DNA of 64,000 bases from Falsochrobactrum tianjinense (lineage in GTDB: Bacteria > Pseudomonadota > Alphaproteobacteria > Rhizobiales > Rhizobiaceae): assembly GCF_019100495.1 (NCBI RefSeq), contig NZ_JAHRVA010000006.1:9164-73163 (forward strand). The letters are read 5' to 3'. Shown here one piece after another: positions 11,294 to 21,656 of this stretch. Under the pieces are notes generated by a model. The model saw nothing but the letters and a program-made list of their open reading frames with translations. It had not been told where the DNA came from and made no database searches. The translations under genes were made by a program, and so were the position numbers. Every line of letters starts with the position of its first letter. Position 1 is the stretch's first letter.

Positions 11294-12787
11294 ATGTTTA
11301 AGTTACTGACACCCGAAGAAATGGCGCGAGCGGACCGCCTGACGATTGAAGCAGGCACAAAGGACGGCTTTACGCTGATGCTTGCTGCCGGCCATGCGGT
11401 TGCCGATGTGGCCCAGGGCATGTTTTCTGGCAAGGGAGCTATTGCTGTGTTTTGCGGTCCGGGAAACAATGGCGGCGATGGCTATGTCGCAGCGCAATTC
11501 CTCCGTGAGGCGGGTCGGGATGTCGTCTGTTTCAGTGCTGGCCAACCGCGCCCCGGAACTGATGCGATGCGGGCTTCGATTTTCTATAAGGGAGAGGTTC
11601 GCAGCCTCGACGAGTTCGCATTGACAGATTTCGCAGGCGTGATTGATGCCCTTTACGGTGCCGGTCTGAGCCGCCCGGTGGGCGGGGTAGAAGCGAACGC
11701 GATCAACACACTCAATGCCTCCGGCCTGCCGGTCATTGCGGTGGATTTGCCGAGCGGTGTTTCTGGTGAAAGCGGCGCAGTGGTGGGCGTGGCAGTTATG
11801 GCGCGTGCGACTGTAACATTTTTCCGCAAGAAACCGGGACATCTGTTACAGCCGGGTCGCAGCTATTGCGGTGTTCTTCATCTTGCCGATATCGGCATCG
11901 CCGACGAGGTACTCAATCAAATTCGCCCCGACACATTTGAGAACATGCCGCAATTGTGGCTCAAAAAGCTGCCCGCTCTGGATGTGAATGCGCATAAATA
12001 TAGCCGTGGACACGCCGTCGTCTTTTCAGGATCTGCCCATTCCACCGGCGCGGCACGGCTGGCTGCAATGGCTGCGGCGCGTAGCGGAGCAGGGGCTGTT
12101 ACATTGCTCTCACCTCCCGATGCGCTCGCCGTGAATGCATATCACCTGACCAGCATCATGCTGCGGGAAACGCGCAGTCCGAACGATGCGGAAGGCTTTG
12201 TCGAAAATCGAAAAGTAGCGAGCGCCTTGCTCGGTCCCGGTTATGGAAGTCCCTCAATTGCACGCGGTAATATATTGGCGCTTCTGGCGGCGCAGAATGG
12301 CCTGAAAGGCTTTGTGCTTGATGCCGATGGCATTACCGCTTTTGAAAACCGGCCCGAGGAACTTTTCGGTGCGAAGCGTAATGGGGCGACCCTTGTGCTC
12401 ACACCCCATGAAGGCGAATTTGCGCGCCTTTTCCCCGATATTGCTGAAAGCGGCAGCATGTCAAAGACGACCAAAGCGCGTGAGGCTGCCAGTCGCGCCA
12501 ACGCCATTATCGTCTTTAAGGGGCCGGATACGGTTATTGCCGCGCCCGAGGGTCATGCCGCGATCAATGCGAATGGCACGCCAGCTTTGGCGACGGCAGG
12601 CTCCGGCGACGTTCTGGCAGGCATGATTTGCGGGCTTCTTGCGCAGGGAATGCCGGCATTTGAAGCAGCGAGCGCATCGGTCTGGATACATGCGGATGCG
12701 GCGCGCCGTTTCGGTCGCGGCCTGATCGCGGAAGACCTGCCCGAACTGATCCCGGCTGTCTGGGCTTCATTGGCGCGCGCGGAATAA
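11294..12787 (+). CDS. nnr: Bifunctional NAD(P)H-hydrate epimerase / ADP-dependent NAD(P)H-hydrate dehydratase
   Basis: Repairs hydrated, inactive NAD(P)H. The N-terminal YjeF_N epimerase domain (about residues 1-215) carries FCGPGNNGGDGYVAA. The C-terminal ribokinase-like dehydratase domain carries LTPHEGEFARL and the loop TAGSGDVLAGMI. The 498-residue fusion is the usual bacterial arrangement. The start is ATG 11294 with AGGGAAGG upstream; an extension to 11237 has no support. The gene faces convergent gph with only 8 bases between the stops. The upstream gap (10953-11293) holds the glnB promoter and no supported gene. Confidence 0.94.
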   Translation: MFKLLTPEEMARADRLTIEAGTKDGFTLMLAAGHAVADVAQGMFSGKGAIAVFCGPGNNGGDGYVAAQFLREAGRDVVCFSAGQPRPGTDAMRASIFYKGEVRSLDEFALTDFAGVIDALYGAGLSRPVGGVEANAINTLNASGLPVIAVDLPSGVSGESGAVVGVAVMARATVTFFRKKPGHLLQPGRSYCGVLHLADIGIADEVLNQIRPDTFENMPQLWLKKLPALDVNAHKYSRGHAVVFSGSAHSTGAARLAAMAAARSGAGAVTLLSPPDALAVNAYHLTSIMLRETRSPNDAEGFVENRKVASALLGPGYGSPSIARGNILALLAAQNGLKGFVLDADGITAFENRPEELFGAKRNGATLVLTPHEGEFARLFPDIAESGSMSKTTKAREAASRANAIIVFKGPDTVIAAPEGHAAINANGTPALATAGSGDVLAGMICGLLAQGMPAFEAASASVWIHADAARRFGRGLIAEDLPELIPAVWASLARAE

Positions 12788-12795
12788 AGTTTTTC

Positions 12796-13497
12796 TCAGA
12801 CCCGGTCGGTAGCCGCTTCCATCAGTTCCTCGACCATTTCGAGCGTAAACTCATCATAATGAGAAATGACGCGGCTCGGTTCATAATGGTGGACCGGCAA
12901 ATCCGTATAGCCGAAGTCCACGGCGACGACCGGGATGCCTGCGGCTTTTGCCGTATCGATGTCCGTGCGGCTGTCTCCGACCATGACGGCGCGATGAGGG
13001 TTTCCGCCTGCTTGCATGATAGTGTCAGTCAGATGGCGCGGATCGGGTTTGCGGTAGGCGAATGTGTCGGCCCCGCAAATCGCCGCAAAGCGGTGCGCTT
13101 CTCCCATGGCTTTGAGAAGCCGCAGGGAAAGGGCCTCGAATTTGTTGGTGCACACTGCCAACTCATATCCATTCGTCGCAAGACGGTCGAGGGTATCGAT
13201 GAGGCCGGGAAAGAACACCGATTGCCCCGGTATATGCGCTGCATAATGGTCGCGAAACTCCTCGACGAGATGATCCAGCATCACATCATCAATTTGTTTT
13301 TGCTGCGCTGCGAAAGCGCGTTCGATCATGGTCCGCCCACCCTGTCCCACGAAACGGCGCAGCGACACAGGATCGGCGCTCTGCAAGCCGGAAATATTGA
13401 GGCAATGATTGAGGCTGTCGAGAAGGTCCGGCGCAGTGTCGACCAGTGTTCCGTCCAGATCGAAAACAATGATGGGCTTGGCATTGGCGGGGAACAT
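12796..13497 (-). CDS. gph: HAD-superfamily phosphoglycolate phosphatase
   Basis: A 233-residue HAD hydrolase with the nucleophile motif FDLDGTLVDT near the N-terminus. Motif II lies in AVCTNKFEALS and motif IV in VGDSRTDIDTAKAAG. It is closest in form to Gph, which removes phosphoglycolate made in DNA repair; related HAD phosphatases cannot be excluded. The start is ATG 13497 with AAGGA seven bases before; ATG 13515 is an alternative. It diverges from rpiA. Confidence 0.85.
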   Translation of the reverse strand: MFPANAKPIIVFDLDGTLVDTAPDLLDSLNHCLNISGLQSADPVSLRRFVGQGGRTMIERAFAAQQKQIDDVMLDHLVEEFRDHYAAHIPGQSVFFPGLIDTLDRLATNGYELAVCTNKFEALSLRLLKAMGEAHRFAAICGADTFAYRKPDPRHLTDTIMQAGGNPHRAVMVGDSRTDIDTAKAAGIPVVAVDFGYTDLPVHHYEPSRVISHYDEFTLEMVEELMEAATDRV

Positions 13498-13690
13498 TCG
13501 GGCTTCCTTCAGCATGAACAGAGTCAGGCATTGCTAGCTCATCCCGGACTAAGGCTCAAGTTGAACCTTGGTCAGCGGAACAAGCCTAAAATTTACTCTA
13601 ATAACTGGATTAGAAGCTTTGTTGCATTGCTGGCGCGTGCTAGAGGCGTTTCGGAGGATAAGAATCCGCGGGGAGAACAGGAATTCGCGC

Positions 13691-14389
13691 ATGGATGAAG
13701 CACGCAAGCTAAAGATCGCTGCCGCCGCAGAGGCGCTTACCTATGTCAGGCAGGGGATGCGCCTTGGAATCGGCACAGGCTCGACTGCGGAAGAATTCGT
13801 GCGTCTGCTTGCAGAGAAAGCGAATGAAGGCTTCAGGATCATAGGGGTGCCGACTTCCGAGCGCACGGCGAAGCTTTGCAGCGAACTTGGTGTTCCGCTC
13901 ACTACATTGGAAGAAACGCCGCACCTCGATCTGACCGTGGATGGCGCGGATGAGGTGAATGGGGACCTTTCGCTCATAAAGGGTGGAGGCGGGGCGCTGC
14001 TGCGCGAAAAGATTGTGGCTGCGGCTTCCGATTCCATGATCGTGATTGCGGATGAATCAAAGGTTGTGGAAACGCTGGGTCGTTTTCCCTTGCCTATCGA
14101 GGTCAATCGCTTCGGTCTGGGCGCCACGATGCGCGCCATCGAACTGGCTGTTTCGCAATGCGGCCTTGCAGGCGGGTTGATCCTGCGGTTAAAAGATGGA
14201 GCGCCTTTCGTTACCGATGGCGGACATTATATCGTGGATGCATCTTTTGGCCGCATTCCCGATCCAAAGATTCTGTCAACCGCTCTCTTCGCCATACCGG
14301 GTGTTGTGGAGCATGGACTTTTTATCGGACTGACGCAGGCAGCGGTTATCGCTGGTACCGACGGAATCCGAACCATGAACCGGCCTTGA
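13691..14389 (+). CDS. rpiA: Ribose-5-phosphate isomerase A
   Basis: Interconverts ribose 5-phosphate and ribulose 5-phosphate in the pentose phosphate pathway. The 232-residue protein has the family blocks [20 protein letters not shown] and [11 protein letters not shown], the last containing catalytic-site residues. The start is ATG 13691 (MDEARKLK); the long upstream extension is not homologous in form. It is followed by a DUF2059 gene after 38 bases and is probably co-transcribed with it. Confidence 0.95.
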   Translation: MDEARKLKIAAAAEALTYVRQGMRLGIGTGSTAEEFVRLLAEKANEGFRIIGVPTSERTAKLCSELGVPLTTLEETPHLDLTVDGADEVNGDLSLIKGGGGALLREKIVAAASDSMIVIADESKVVETLGRFPLPIEVNRFGLGATMRAIELAVSQCGLAGGLILRLKDGAPFVTDGGHYIVDASFGRIPDPKILSTALFAIPGVVEHGLFIGLTQAAVIAGTDGIRTMNRP

Positions 14390-14427
14390 ACCGCCGCTAT
14401 GAATTATTTGAACGGAGTACTGACCAT

Positions 14428-14964
14428 ATGACCTCGGCAACTGGCTTTCGCCGTCTGATTGCACCGTTTTCCGCTCTCGTCCTGATGGCAGGCGTTCATG
14501 CGGCTTCTGCGCAGGAAATTTCCGAATCCCACCTGGATGCCGCACGTTCGGCTATCGCTGCGATTCAGGCAACTGATCAATTCGACGAAATCTTGCCCAG
14601 CGCGGCCCGTGCACTCAAGGCCGAACTGATCCAGAAGGATCCCAATCTTGAGGCTCTCATCACCAAGACGGTGGATGACAAGGCTCTGGCGCTCGCGTCA
14701 CGCCGAGCGGATCTCGAAACGGAATCCGCCCGCGCTTATGCCAATGCATTCAGCGAAGACGAATTGAAGGCCATTGCGGCCTTTTACACCTCTGATGCAG
14801 GCAAAAAACTCCTGACCGAAGGTCCGATCGTCACGCGCGAAGTGCTTAAAGCCGCCAATATCTGGCAGAATGGCGTGGCCCGCGATCTCGCACAAAGCGT
14901 TGGCGAAGTGCTGGCGGCCCAAGCTGGCGCTACTGCTGCCCCCGAGCAGCCAGCCCAGCAGTGA
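14428..14964 (+). CDS. Secreted DUF2059-family protein
   Basis: A 178-residue protein with a signal peptide: a charged start, the core LIAPFSALVLMAGV, and probable cleavage after ASAQ or nearby. The mature helical domain includes the segment AFSEDELKAIAAFYTSDAGK, typical of DUF2059. The C-terminus is rich in Ala, Pro and Gln. It is expected in the periplasm; its biochemical role is unknown. It sits between rpiA and a strong terminator that separates it from gor. Confidence 0.82.
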   Translation: MTSATGFRRLIAPFSALVLMAGVHAASAQEISESHLDAARSAIAAIQATDQFDEILPSAARALKAELIQKDPNLEALITKTVDDKALALASRRADLETESARAYANAFSEDELKAIAAFYTSDAGKKLLTEGPIVTREVLKAANIWQNGVARDLAQSVGEVLAAQAGATAAPEQPAQQ

Positions 14965-14987
14965 GTTTCGTCGGTAACGTGAATTTT

Positions 14988-15016
14988 AAAAAGCCCGGCG
15001 CTTGGCCGGGCTTTTT
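14988..15016 (+). terminator. Intrinsic terminator
   Basis: Arms AAAAAGCCCGGC and GCCGGGCTTTTT around a five-base loop, followed by CTTTT. It ends the rpiA-DUF2059 unit, 46 bases before gor. Confidence 0.92.
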
Positions 15017-15061
15017 CTTTTGCTACATATAGTAAGCTGTTTAGCTTTAATGGAGAATCCC

Positions 15062-16459
15062 ATGGCCGGTTTTGACTATGATCTTTTTGTTATCGGGGGC
15101 GGGTCCGGCGGTGTACGGGCCGGGCGTCTGGCCGGAGCAATGGGCAAGAAGGTCGCGCTGGCCGAAGAATACCGCATGGGGGGCACCTGCGTCATCCGCG
15201 GCTGCGTTCCCAAAAAGCTTTTTGTTTATGCCTCGCAATTCCCCGAGCATTTCGAAGATTCAGTCGGCTACGGCTGGGCTGTCGGTGAGAGTAGTTTCGA
15301 TTGGACAAAGCTGATTGAAGCGAAAGACAAGGAAATTTCCCGCCTCGAAGGGCTTTACCGCAAGGGATTGGAAAATTCGAATGTCGAGATTTTCGCGAGC
15401 CGCGCCACGCTCGTCGACCCGCATACCATCGAATTGAAGGCCGACGGACGCCGGGTGACAGCCGAAAAAATCCTGATTGCGACCGGCGGACGACCAGCCA
15501 TGGGCGATAGCCTGCCCGGTATCGAACATTGTATCAATTCCAACGATGCCTTTCATCTGGAAGAACTGCCGAAATCGATCGCGATTACCGGCGGTGGCTA
15601 TATCGCCGTAGAATTCGCCAATATTTTCCATGGCCTCGGCGTTGAAACCACTATCGTCTATCGGGGTAAGGAAATCCTTTCGCGTTTCGATCACGACCTG
15701 AGACGCCTTCTCCATGAAACCATGGAAGCAAAAGGCATTCGCGTCATCTGCGGTGCTATTTTCAAGCAAGTAGAAAAGCAGTCCGATGGTGAGCTCAAGA
15801 TCATGCTCTCCAATGGCGATACGCTGGAAGTCGATCAGGCCATGATGGCTATCGGACGCCAGCCGAACACAGCCGATCTGGGATTGGAGCAGGCCGGTGT
15901 TGATACCGACGAGGCCACGGGTGCGATTAAGGTGGACGATTATTCACGTACAACCGTGCCAAATATCTGGGCAGTCGGTGACGTGACCAATCGCGTGCAA
16001 CTTACGCCGGTCGCCATCCATGAAGCGATGTGTTTTCTGGAAACCGCCTTCAAGGACAACCCGATCAGACCGGATCATGAGCTTATCGCGACCGCCGTCT
16101 TCTCGCAGCCGGAAATTGGCACAGTGGGCCTGCCTGAAGACGAAGCTGCGAAAAAATATTCCGAACTGGAAATATACCGCGCTCTGTTCCGTCCGATGAA
16201 AAATACACTGTCCGGCCGCAACGAGAAAATGCTCATGAAGCTCGTAGTGGATGGCAAAAGCCGCAAGGTGGTCGGTGTCCATATTATGGGACCGGATGCG
16301 GGCGAAATGGCGCAGATCGTTGGCATCGCACTTAAAGCAGGTGCGACCAAGGATGACTTTGACCGCACCATGGCCGTGCATCCGACCGCAGCCGAAGAGC
16401 TCGTTACCATGTACCAGCCGACCTACCGAGTTATCGATGGAGTGCGGGTAGAGGATTAG
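15062..16459 (+). CDS. gor: Glutathione-disulfide reductase
   Basis: NADPH-dependent flavoenzyme that keeps glutathione reduced. The FAD-binding motif GGGSGGVRAGR lies near the N-terminus. The redox-active disulfide GGTCVIRGCVPKK follows. The NADPH-binding GGGYIAVEFA and the C-terminal catalytic dyad region TMAVHPTAAEE are intact. The 465-residue form starts at ATG 15062 with GGAGA upstream. It appears monocistronic. No OxyR-type site was identified. Confidence 0.95.
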   Translation: MAGFDYDLFVIGGGSGGVRAGRLAGAMGKKVALAEEYRMGGTCVIRGCVPKKLFVYASQFPEHFEDSVGYGWAVGESSFDWTKLIEAKDKEISRLEGLYRKGLENSNVEIFASRATLVDPHTIELKADGRRVTAEKILIATGGRPAMGDSLPGIEHCINSNDAFHLEELPKSIAITGGGYIAVEFANIFHGLGVETTIVYRGKEILSRFDHDLRRLLHETMEAKGIRVICGAIFKQVEKQSDGELKIMLSNGDTLEVDQAMMAIGRQPNTADLGLEQAGVDTDEATGAIKVDDYSRTTVPNIWAVGDVTNRVQLTPVAIHEAMCFLETAFKDNPIRPDHELIATAVFSQPEIGTVGLPEDEAAKKYSELEIYRALFRPMKNTLSGRNEKMLMKLVVDGKSRKVVGVHIMGPDAGEMAQIVGIALKAGATKDDFDRTMAVHPTAAEELVTMYQPTYRVIDGVRVED

Positions 16460-16664
16460 ATGATCGGGCTACGCCGAAGGGTTGCGGCGCTCTGTCAAGG
16501 AATATTGCTGGTATAAAGTGCGCGTCTGCATTATATCAACGCGGCCACGTATGCCGGTCTTCCGGGGCAGGCGGTCAATTGCCTGTCCGAAATGGAATCA
16601 GGCTTTCGTGTAAGGAGGAAATTAGTCCGAAGAGAAATCGTGCGGATAATCAAGCAGGTGTGAA

Positions 16665-18044
16665 ATGACGAAGAATTGGACCCCTAATTCCTGGAGAAGC
16701 AAGCCGATCAAGCAAGTGCCATTCTATCCGGATGCACAGGCTCTGAACGATGTTGAGGCTCGTCTTCGCACCTATCCGCCACTTGTTTTTGCAGGCGAAG
16801 CACGCAAGCTGAAAGAGCAACTGGCGGCGGTGGCTGAGGGCAAGGCATTTCTGCTTCAGGGTGGAGACTGTGCGGAGAGTTTTGCGGAGCATGGCGCGGA
16901 TAATATCCGCGACTTTTTCCGCGTCTTCTTGCAGATGGCCGTTGTACTGACCTTTGGCGCTTCCAAGCCTGTTGTTAAAGTGGGCCGTATCGCCGGTCAG
17001 TTCGCCAAGCCGCGTTCGTCCGATATGGAAACGCAGAGCGGCGTCGAACTGCCGTCCTATCGCGGCGACATCATCAACGGGATCGAATTTGACAGTTCGT
17101 CCCGCATTCCGGACCCGAACCGTCAGGATATGGCTTATCGGCAGTCGGCGGCAACCCTCAATCTGCTGCGTGCTTTCGCGCAAGGCGGTTACGCCAATCT
17201 CGAAAATGTGCACCAGTGGATGCTCGGTTTCGTCGGTGAGAGCCCACAGGCAGAACGTTATGCGGCTCTTGCTCAGCGCATTTCCGAAACGATGAATTTC
17301 ATGCGTGCCATCGGCATCACTGCCGACAGCAATCATGCTTTGCGCGAGACCGACTTCTACACCAGCCATGAAGCATTGCTGCTTGGCTATGAGGAAGCAC
17401 TGACCCGCGTCGATTCCACTTCGGGTGACTGGTATGGCACCTCCGGTCACATGATCTGGATTGGTGATCGCACCCGTCAGGCCGACCACGCGCATATCGA
17501 ATACTGCCGCGGCATCAAAAACCCGCTCGGTCTTAAATGCGGCCCGTCGCTCCAGCCGGATGATCTCATTCATCTGATCGACCTTCTCAATCCGGAAAAC
17601 GAAGCGGGGCGTCTGACGCTCATCGCACGTTTCGGATATGACAAGGTTGGCGACCACCTGCCGCAATTAATCCGCGCTGTGGAACGCGAAGGCCGCAAGG
17701 TCGTATGGTCCTGCGATCCGATGCACGGTAATACGATCACTGCTGGCGGCTACAAGACGCGTCCGTTCGACTATATTCTAAAGGAAGTGGAATCTTTCTT
17801 CGCGATCCACCGCGCCGAAGGCACGCATCCCGGCGGCATCCATATCGAAATGACCGGCAAGAACGTCACCGAATGCACCGGCGGCGCGCGCGCCATTTTG
17901 GCCGAAGATCTGCATGATCGCTATCATACCCATTGCGATCCGCGTCTGAATGCTGATCAGGCGCTTGAACTTGCTTTCCTTCTGGCGGAACTGCTCAAGA
18001 AGGAGCGTGATGCCGGTACTGAAAGACAGGCGGCAACCGCCTGA
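16665..18044 (+). CDS. Class II 3-deoxy-7-phosphoheptulonate (DAHP) synthase
   Basis: Condenses phosphoenolpyruvate and erythrose 4-phosphate in the first step of the shikimate pathway. The 459-residue protein is the plant-like class II type. Visible blocks are [12 protein letters not shown] near residue 63, [19 protein letters not shown] and [13 protein letters not shown] 16665 has AGGTG just upstream. A much stronger ribosome-site sequence (AAGGAGG at 16612-16618) lies too far upstream to serve this start. The leader (16460-16664) shows no convincing leader peptide or attenuator. A strong terminator follows the gene. Confidence 0.95.
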   Translation: MTKNWTPNSWRSKPIKQVPFYPDAQALNDVEARLRTYPPLVFAGEARKLKEQLAAVAEGKAFLLQGGDCAESFAEHGADNIRDFFRVFLQMAVVLTFGASKPVVKVGRIAGQFAKPRSSDMETQSGVELPSYRGDIINGIEFDSSSRIPDPNRQDMAYRQSAATLNLLRAFAQGGYANLENVHQWMLGFVGESPQAERYAALAQRISETMNFMRAIGITADSNHALRETDFYTSHEALLLGYEEALTRVDSTSGDWYGTSGHMIWIGDRTRQADHAHIEYCRGIKNPLGLKCGPSLQPDDLIHLIDLLNPENEAGRLTLIARFGYDKVGDHLPQLIRAVEREGRKVVWSCDPMHGNTITAGGYKTRPFDYILKEVESFFAIHRAEGTHPGGIHIEMTGKNVTECTGGARAILAEDLHDRYHTHCDPRLNADQALELAFLLAELLKKERDAGTERQAATA

Positions 18045-18073
18045 TTTGATAGCACGGACGTATAAACAGCTTT

Positions 18074-18109
18074 CAGGGCGGAGGTTTCGAACTCCGCCCT
18101 GTTGCTTTT
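18074..18109 (+). terminator. Intrinsic terminator
   Basis: Ten-base arms CAGGGCGGAG and CTCCGCCCTG around the loop GTTTCGAA, followed by TTGCTTTT. It lies 30 bases downstream of the DAHP synthase gene. Confidence 0.88.
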
Positions 18110-18160
18110 CGCAGAAACTCTTTTATTCATCGTCAGCGCAACTCGTGCTTGAGGCTATCC

Positions 18161-18517
18161 ATGCAGCGAATCTTTCTGGCGCTTCTTAATTCCATGCGTG
18201 CGCTCAAGCACCTTGCGCAGCACGAAAAGGCTGTTCAGCAGGAACTGGCACTGTTTTTGATCTCATTGCCGGTGGCATTTTTTCTCGCACCCAGCTGGCT
18301 CGCATTCCTGCTGATGACGGGATCGATCCTGTTTCTCATTCTTGTCGAAGTGCTCAATACAGGCATTGAAGCCGCATGCGATGCGGTTTCGCGGGATTTT
18401 CATAAGGAGATACAGATTGCCAAGGATTGCGGCTCGCTGGCGGTTCTCATTTCCACTATTATTGTTGCGACTGTATGGGGGTATATTTTGATTTCAGCAT
18501 ATTTTTCTGGATTTTGA
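18161..18517 (+). CDS. dgkA: Diacylglycerol kinase (DgkA family)
   Basis: A small 118-residue inner-membrane kinase with three membrane segments (about residues 30-50, 50-68 and 90-112). It returns diacylglycerol to phosphatidic acid. The family signature region EVLNTGIEAACDAV is present. ATG 18161 has GAGG six bases upstream; an in-frame TTG four codons earlier is less likely. Diacylglycerol arises from membrane-derived glucan modification and from phospholipase C, and genes for both kinds of process (glucan export, plcP) occur elsewhere in the window. Confidence 0.9.
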   Translation: MQRIFLALLNSMRALKHLAQHEKAVQQELALFLISLPVAFFLAPSWLAFLLMTGSILFLILVEVLNTGIEAACDAVSRDFHKEIQIAKDCGSLAVLISTIIVATVWGYILISAYFSGF

Positions 18518-18594
18518 TATGGTTGGAGCCTCTTCTATTCCTATTTGACAAGGCCGTAATTGCATCGATGCCTGCGCCACGTTAAAGCTTGCGC

Positions 18595-20271
18595 ATGACC
18601 ACCACTCGCGAGAATCCCGATATGCTTCGTATTGCCGTGGCGCAGCTTAATCCTGTTATGGGCGACATCGCCGGAAACCTTGCTAAAGCGCGTGCAGCCC
18701 GCGCCGAAGCTGCGAAGATGAAGGCCGATCTCGTTCTGTTTTCGGAACTTTTTATTGCCGGCTATCCGCCCGAGGATCTGGTTTTGAAAGCGGCCTTTGT
18801 CGCGGCTTGCGAGAAGGCGGTCAACCAGTTGGCGGAGGATACCGCCGATGGCGGTCCCGGTGTCATCATAGGCACGCCGATGCGCCGCCAGAGCGGTTTG
18901 CATAATGCGGTTGCGGTGCTCGATGGCGGCAAAATCATAGCCGAACGGTTCAAGGTGGATCTGCCAAATTATGGTGAGTTCGATGAGAAGCGGGTTTTCC
19001 AGCCCGGCCCGATGCCGGGCCCGGTCAACTTCCGGGATGTGCGTATCGGTATTCCGGTCTGCGAGGATATTTGGGGCGATCTCGATGTTGCGGAGACCCT
19101 TGCCGAGAGCGGAGCGGAATTTCTTTTGGTGCCCAACGGCTCGCCCTATCACCGCGCCAAGATAGATCGCCGCTATCAGGTGGTTCTCAAACAGGTGATC
19201 CAGACAGGGCTTCCGATTCTCTATGCCAATCAGGTGGGCGGTCAGGACGAGCTGATTTTCGATGGCGGCTCATTTGCGTTCAATGCGGACAAATCCCTGA
19301 GCTTCCAGATGCCGCAATTCGCCGAACATGTGGCTCTTACGGTATGGGAGCGAGATGGCGAAGGCTGGCGCTGCACAGGCGAGAAAGCCCGCCTGCCCGA
19401 AGAAATGGAGGCCGATTATACCGCCTGTATGCTGGGCCTGCGCGATTATGTGAACAAGAACGGCTTCAACGATGTCGTGCTCGGTTTGTCGGGCGGTATA
19501 GATTCGGCCATTTGCGCGGCTCTGGGTGTCGATGCGCTCGGCAAGGATCGCGTGCGCTGCGTGATGCTGCCATATCGCTACACTTCCGGCGAATCGCTCA
19601 AGGATGCTGCCGATTGTGCCAAGGCGCTTGGGGTGCGTTATGATATCGTGCCGATAGAACCGCCTGTCGAAGGTTTTTTATCTGCGCTGGAGCCGTTGTT
19701 TGAAGGCACCAATAGCGGCGTTACGGAAGAGAACCTCCAGAGTCGAACCCGTGGCACAATTTTGATGGCGATCTCCAACAAGTTCGGCTCCATGGTCGTT
19801 ACCACCGGCAACAAGTCGGAAATGTCGGTGGGCTATGCCACGCTTTATGGTGATATGAACGGGGGATTCAACCCGATCAAGGATGTTTACAAGATGCATG
19901 TCTACGCCTTGTCCGAATGGAGAAACACTCATGTTCCGGAAGGCGCGTTCGGTCCGGCAGGCGAGGTGATCCCGCATAATATCATCTCGAAAGTGCCATC
20001 CGCCGAGCTGCGCGAGAACCAGACCGATCAGGACTCCTTGCCTCCCTATCCGGTGCTCGACGATATTCTTGAATGTCTGGTCGAAAACGAAATGAGCAAT
20101 GCGGAAATCATTGCTCGCGGCCATTCACCTGAAACCGTGCAACGTATCGAGCATCTGCTCAATCTTGCCGAATATAAGCGCCGCCAGTCCGCGCCCGGCG
20201 TCAAGATTACCAAGAAGAATTTCGGACGCGATCGTCGTTATCCGATAACGAACCGCTTCCGCGATCGCTGA
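18595..20271 (+). CDS. nadE: Glutamine-dependent NAD+ synthetase
   Basis: Final enzyme of NAD synthesis. A nitrilase-type glutaminase domain (about residues 10-270) is followed by the ATP pyrophosphatase domain. In the first, Glu lies in [15 protein letters not shown] and the catalytic Cys in VCEDIW. The second has the P-loop GLSGGIDSA. The product is about 559 residues from ATG 18595, or 550 from ATG 18622, which begins right at the conserved [11 protein letters not shown]; neither has a strong ribosome site. gltX follows after 11 bases, implying co-transcription. Confidence 0.94.
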   Translation: MTTTRENPDMLRIAVAQLNPVMGDIAGNLAKARAARAEAAKMKADLVLFSELFIAGYPPEDLVLKAAFVAACEKAVNQLAEDTADGGPGVIIGTPMRRQSGLHNAVAVLDGGKIIAERFKVDLPNYGEFDEKRVFQPGPMPGPVNFRDVRIGIPVCEDIWGDLDVAETLAESGAEFLLVPNGSPYHRAKIDRRYQVVLKQVIQTGLPILYANQVGGQDELIFDGGSFAFNADKSLSFQMPQFAEHVALTVWERDGEGWRCTGEKARLPEEMEADYTACMLGLRDYVNKNGFNDVVLGLSGGIDSAICAALGVDALGKDRVRCVMLPYRYTSGESLKDAADCAKALGVRYDIVPIEPPVEGFLSALEPLFEGTNSGVTEENLQSRTRGTILMAISNKFGSMVVTTGNKSEMSVGYATLYGDMNGGFNPIKDVYKMHVYALSEWRNTHVPEGAFGPAGEVIPHNIISKVPSAELRENQTDQDSLPPYPVLDDILECLVENEMSNAEIIARGHSPETVQRIEHLLNLAEYKRRQSAPGVKITKKNFGRDRRYPITNRFRDR

Positions 20272-20282
20272 AAGATTTTTTA

Positions 20283-21656
20283 ATGACCATAACTGTCCGC
20301 TTCGCACCATCGCCAACCGGTTATATCCATATAGGCAACACGCGCACCGCGCTTTCAAACTGGCTTTATGCCCAAAAGAATGACGGCAAATTCATTCTGC
20401 GTTATGACGATACCGATGTCGAGCGCTCGAAAGAGGAGTATGCGCACGCTATCGCTGTCGATCTCGATTGGTTGGGAATCAAGCCTGATTGCGTTGAATA
20501 CCAGTCGCAGCGCTTTCATATTTATGCAAAGGCCGTTGAAAGACTCAAGCAGGCTGGCTTGCTCTATGCCTGCTACGAAACCGCCGATGAGTTGGAACGT
20601 CGCCGCAAATTGCGTTTGGCCCGCCGCCTTCCGCCAATCTATGGCCGTGAAGCTCTCAAGCTGACGGATGCGGACAAGTCGGAGTTTGAAGCCAAAGGTC
20701 GCAAGCCGCATTGGCGTTTTCTTCTGCCCAATTTTGAAAACGATCCGTTTGTCACCAGCCGCACCGAGGTGCATTGGGATGATCTGATCCGTGGTCCGCA
20801 AACGGTCGATCTGGCCTCCATGTCTGATCCCGTTCTGGTGCGCGAAGATGGCACCTATCTCTATACACTGCCATCGGTAACTGACGATATCGATATGGGC
20901 GTGACCCATATCATCCGCGGTGACGATCATGTCACCAATACGGGCGCGCAAATTGCCATCTTCAGGGCACTGGGAGCCGAACCGCCGGTTTTCGGGCACC
21001 ATAATCTTTTGACGACGGTTTCGGGTGAGGGGCTTTCCAAACGCTCCGGCGCATTATCCATCGGCTCATTGCGGGAAGCTGGCTATGAGCCGATGTCTGT
21101 CGCTTCGCTTGCAGTTTTGATCGGAACTTCCGAAGCAGTAGCTGCCGTTCCAAATATGGCCGCTTTGGTCGAACAGTTCGATCTTACCGGGATTTCCAAA
21201 TCTGCGGCCAAGTTTGATCCGGCGGAACTGGACACTTTGAACCGCACCTTGCTGCATGAACTATCATTTGGAGAGGCGCAGGCCCGATTGGAAGCTCTGG
21301 ATATATCCGGTGAGCAAGCCGAGCCGTTCTGGCTGGCCATCCGGGGTAATCTTGAGCGCTTTAACGACGCCGCCCATTGGTGGCAGATCATAAATGGCGA
21401 ATTACCGGAAGCGCCGCTTCTCTCCGATGAAGACAAGGCCTTCGCGCACGATGCATTCAAGCTGCTTCCCGATGCGCCGTGGAACAGGCAAACATGGAAA
21501 GACTGGACCGAGCGGGTAAAGATGGAAACCGGACGTAAGGGCAAGAGCCTCTTCATGCCCTTACGCATCGCCCTTACTGGGCAGACTCATGGACCAGAAC
21601 TGGCGGACCTTCTGGTGTTGATTGGTCCGGAAAGAACGAAGGGCCGACAACCCTGA
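20283..21656 (+). CDS. gltX: Glutamyl-tRNA synthetase
   Basis: Class I aminoacyl-tRNA synthetase of 457 residues. The HIGH element reads HIGN ([11 protein letters not shown]) and the second signature reads LSKRSG. Alphaproteobacteria usually carry two GltX paralogues, one of which may charge tRNA-Gln as well. Which one this is cannot be settled here. The 3' end runs 83 bases into the oppositely oriented lipoprotein gene, so the two coding regions overlap tail to tail. Confidence 0.93.
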   Translation: MTITVRFAPSPTGYIHIGNTRTALSNWLYAQKNDGKFILRYDDTDVERSKEEYAHAIAVDLDWLGIKPDCVEYQSQRFHIYAKAVERLKQAGLLYACYETADELERRRKLRLARRLPPIYGREALKLTDADKSEFEAKGRKPHWRFLLPNFENDPFVTSRTEVHWDDLIRGPQTVDLASMSDPVLVREDGTYLYTLPSVTDDIDMGVTHIIRGDDHVTNTGAQIAIFRALGAEPPVFGHHNLLTTVSGEGLSKRSGALSIGSLREAGYEPMSVASLAVLIGTSEAVAAVPNMAALVEQFDLTGISKSAAKFDPAELDTLNRTLLHELSFGEAQARLEALDISGEQAEPFWLAIRGNLERFNDAAHWWQIINGELPEAPLLSDEDKAFAHDAFKLLPDAPWNRQTWKDWTERVKMETGRKGKSLFMPLRIALTGQTHGPELADLLVLIGPERTKGRQP

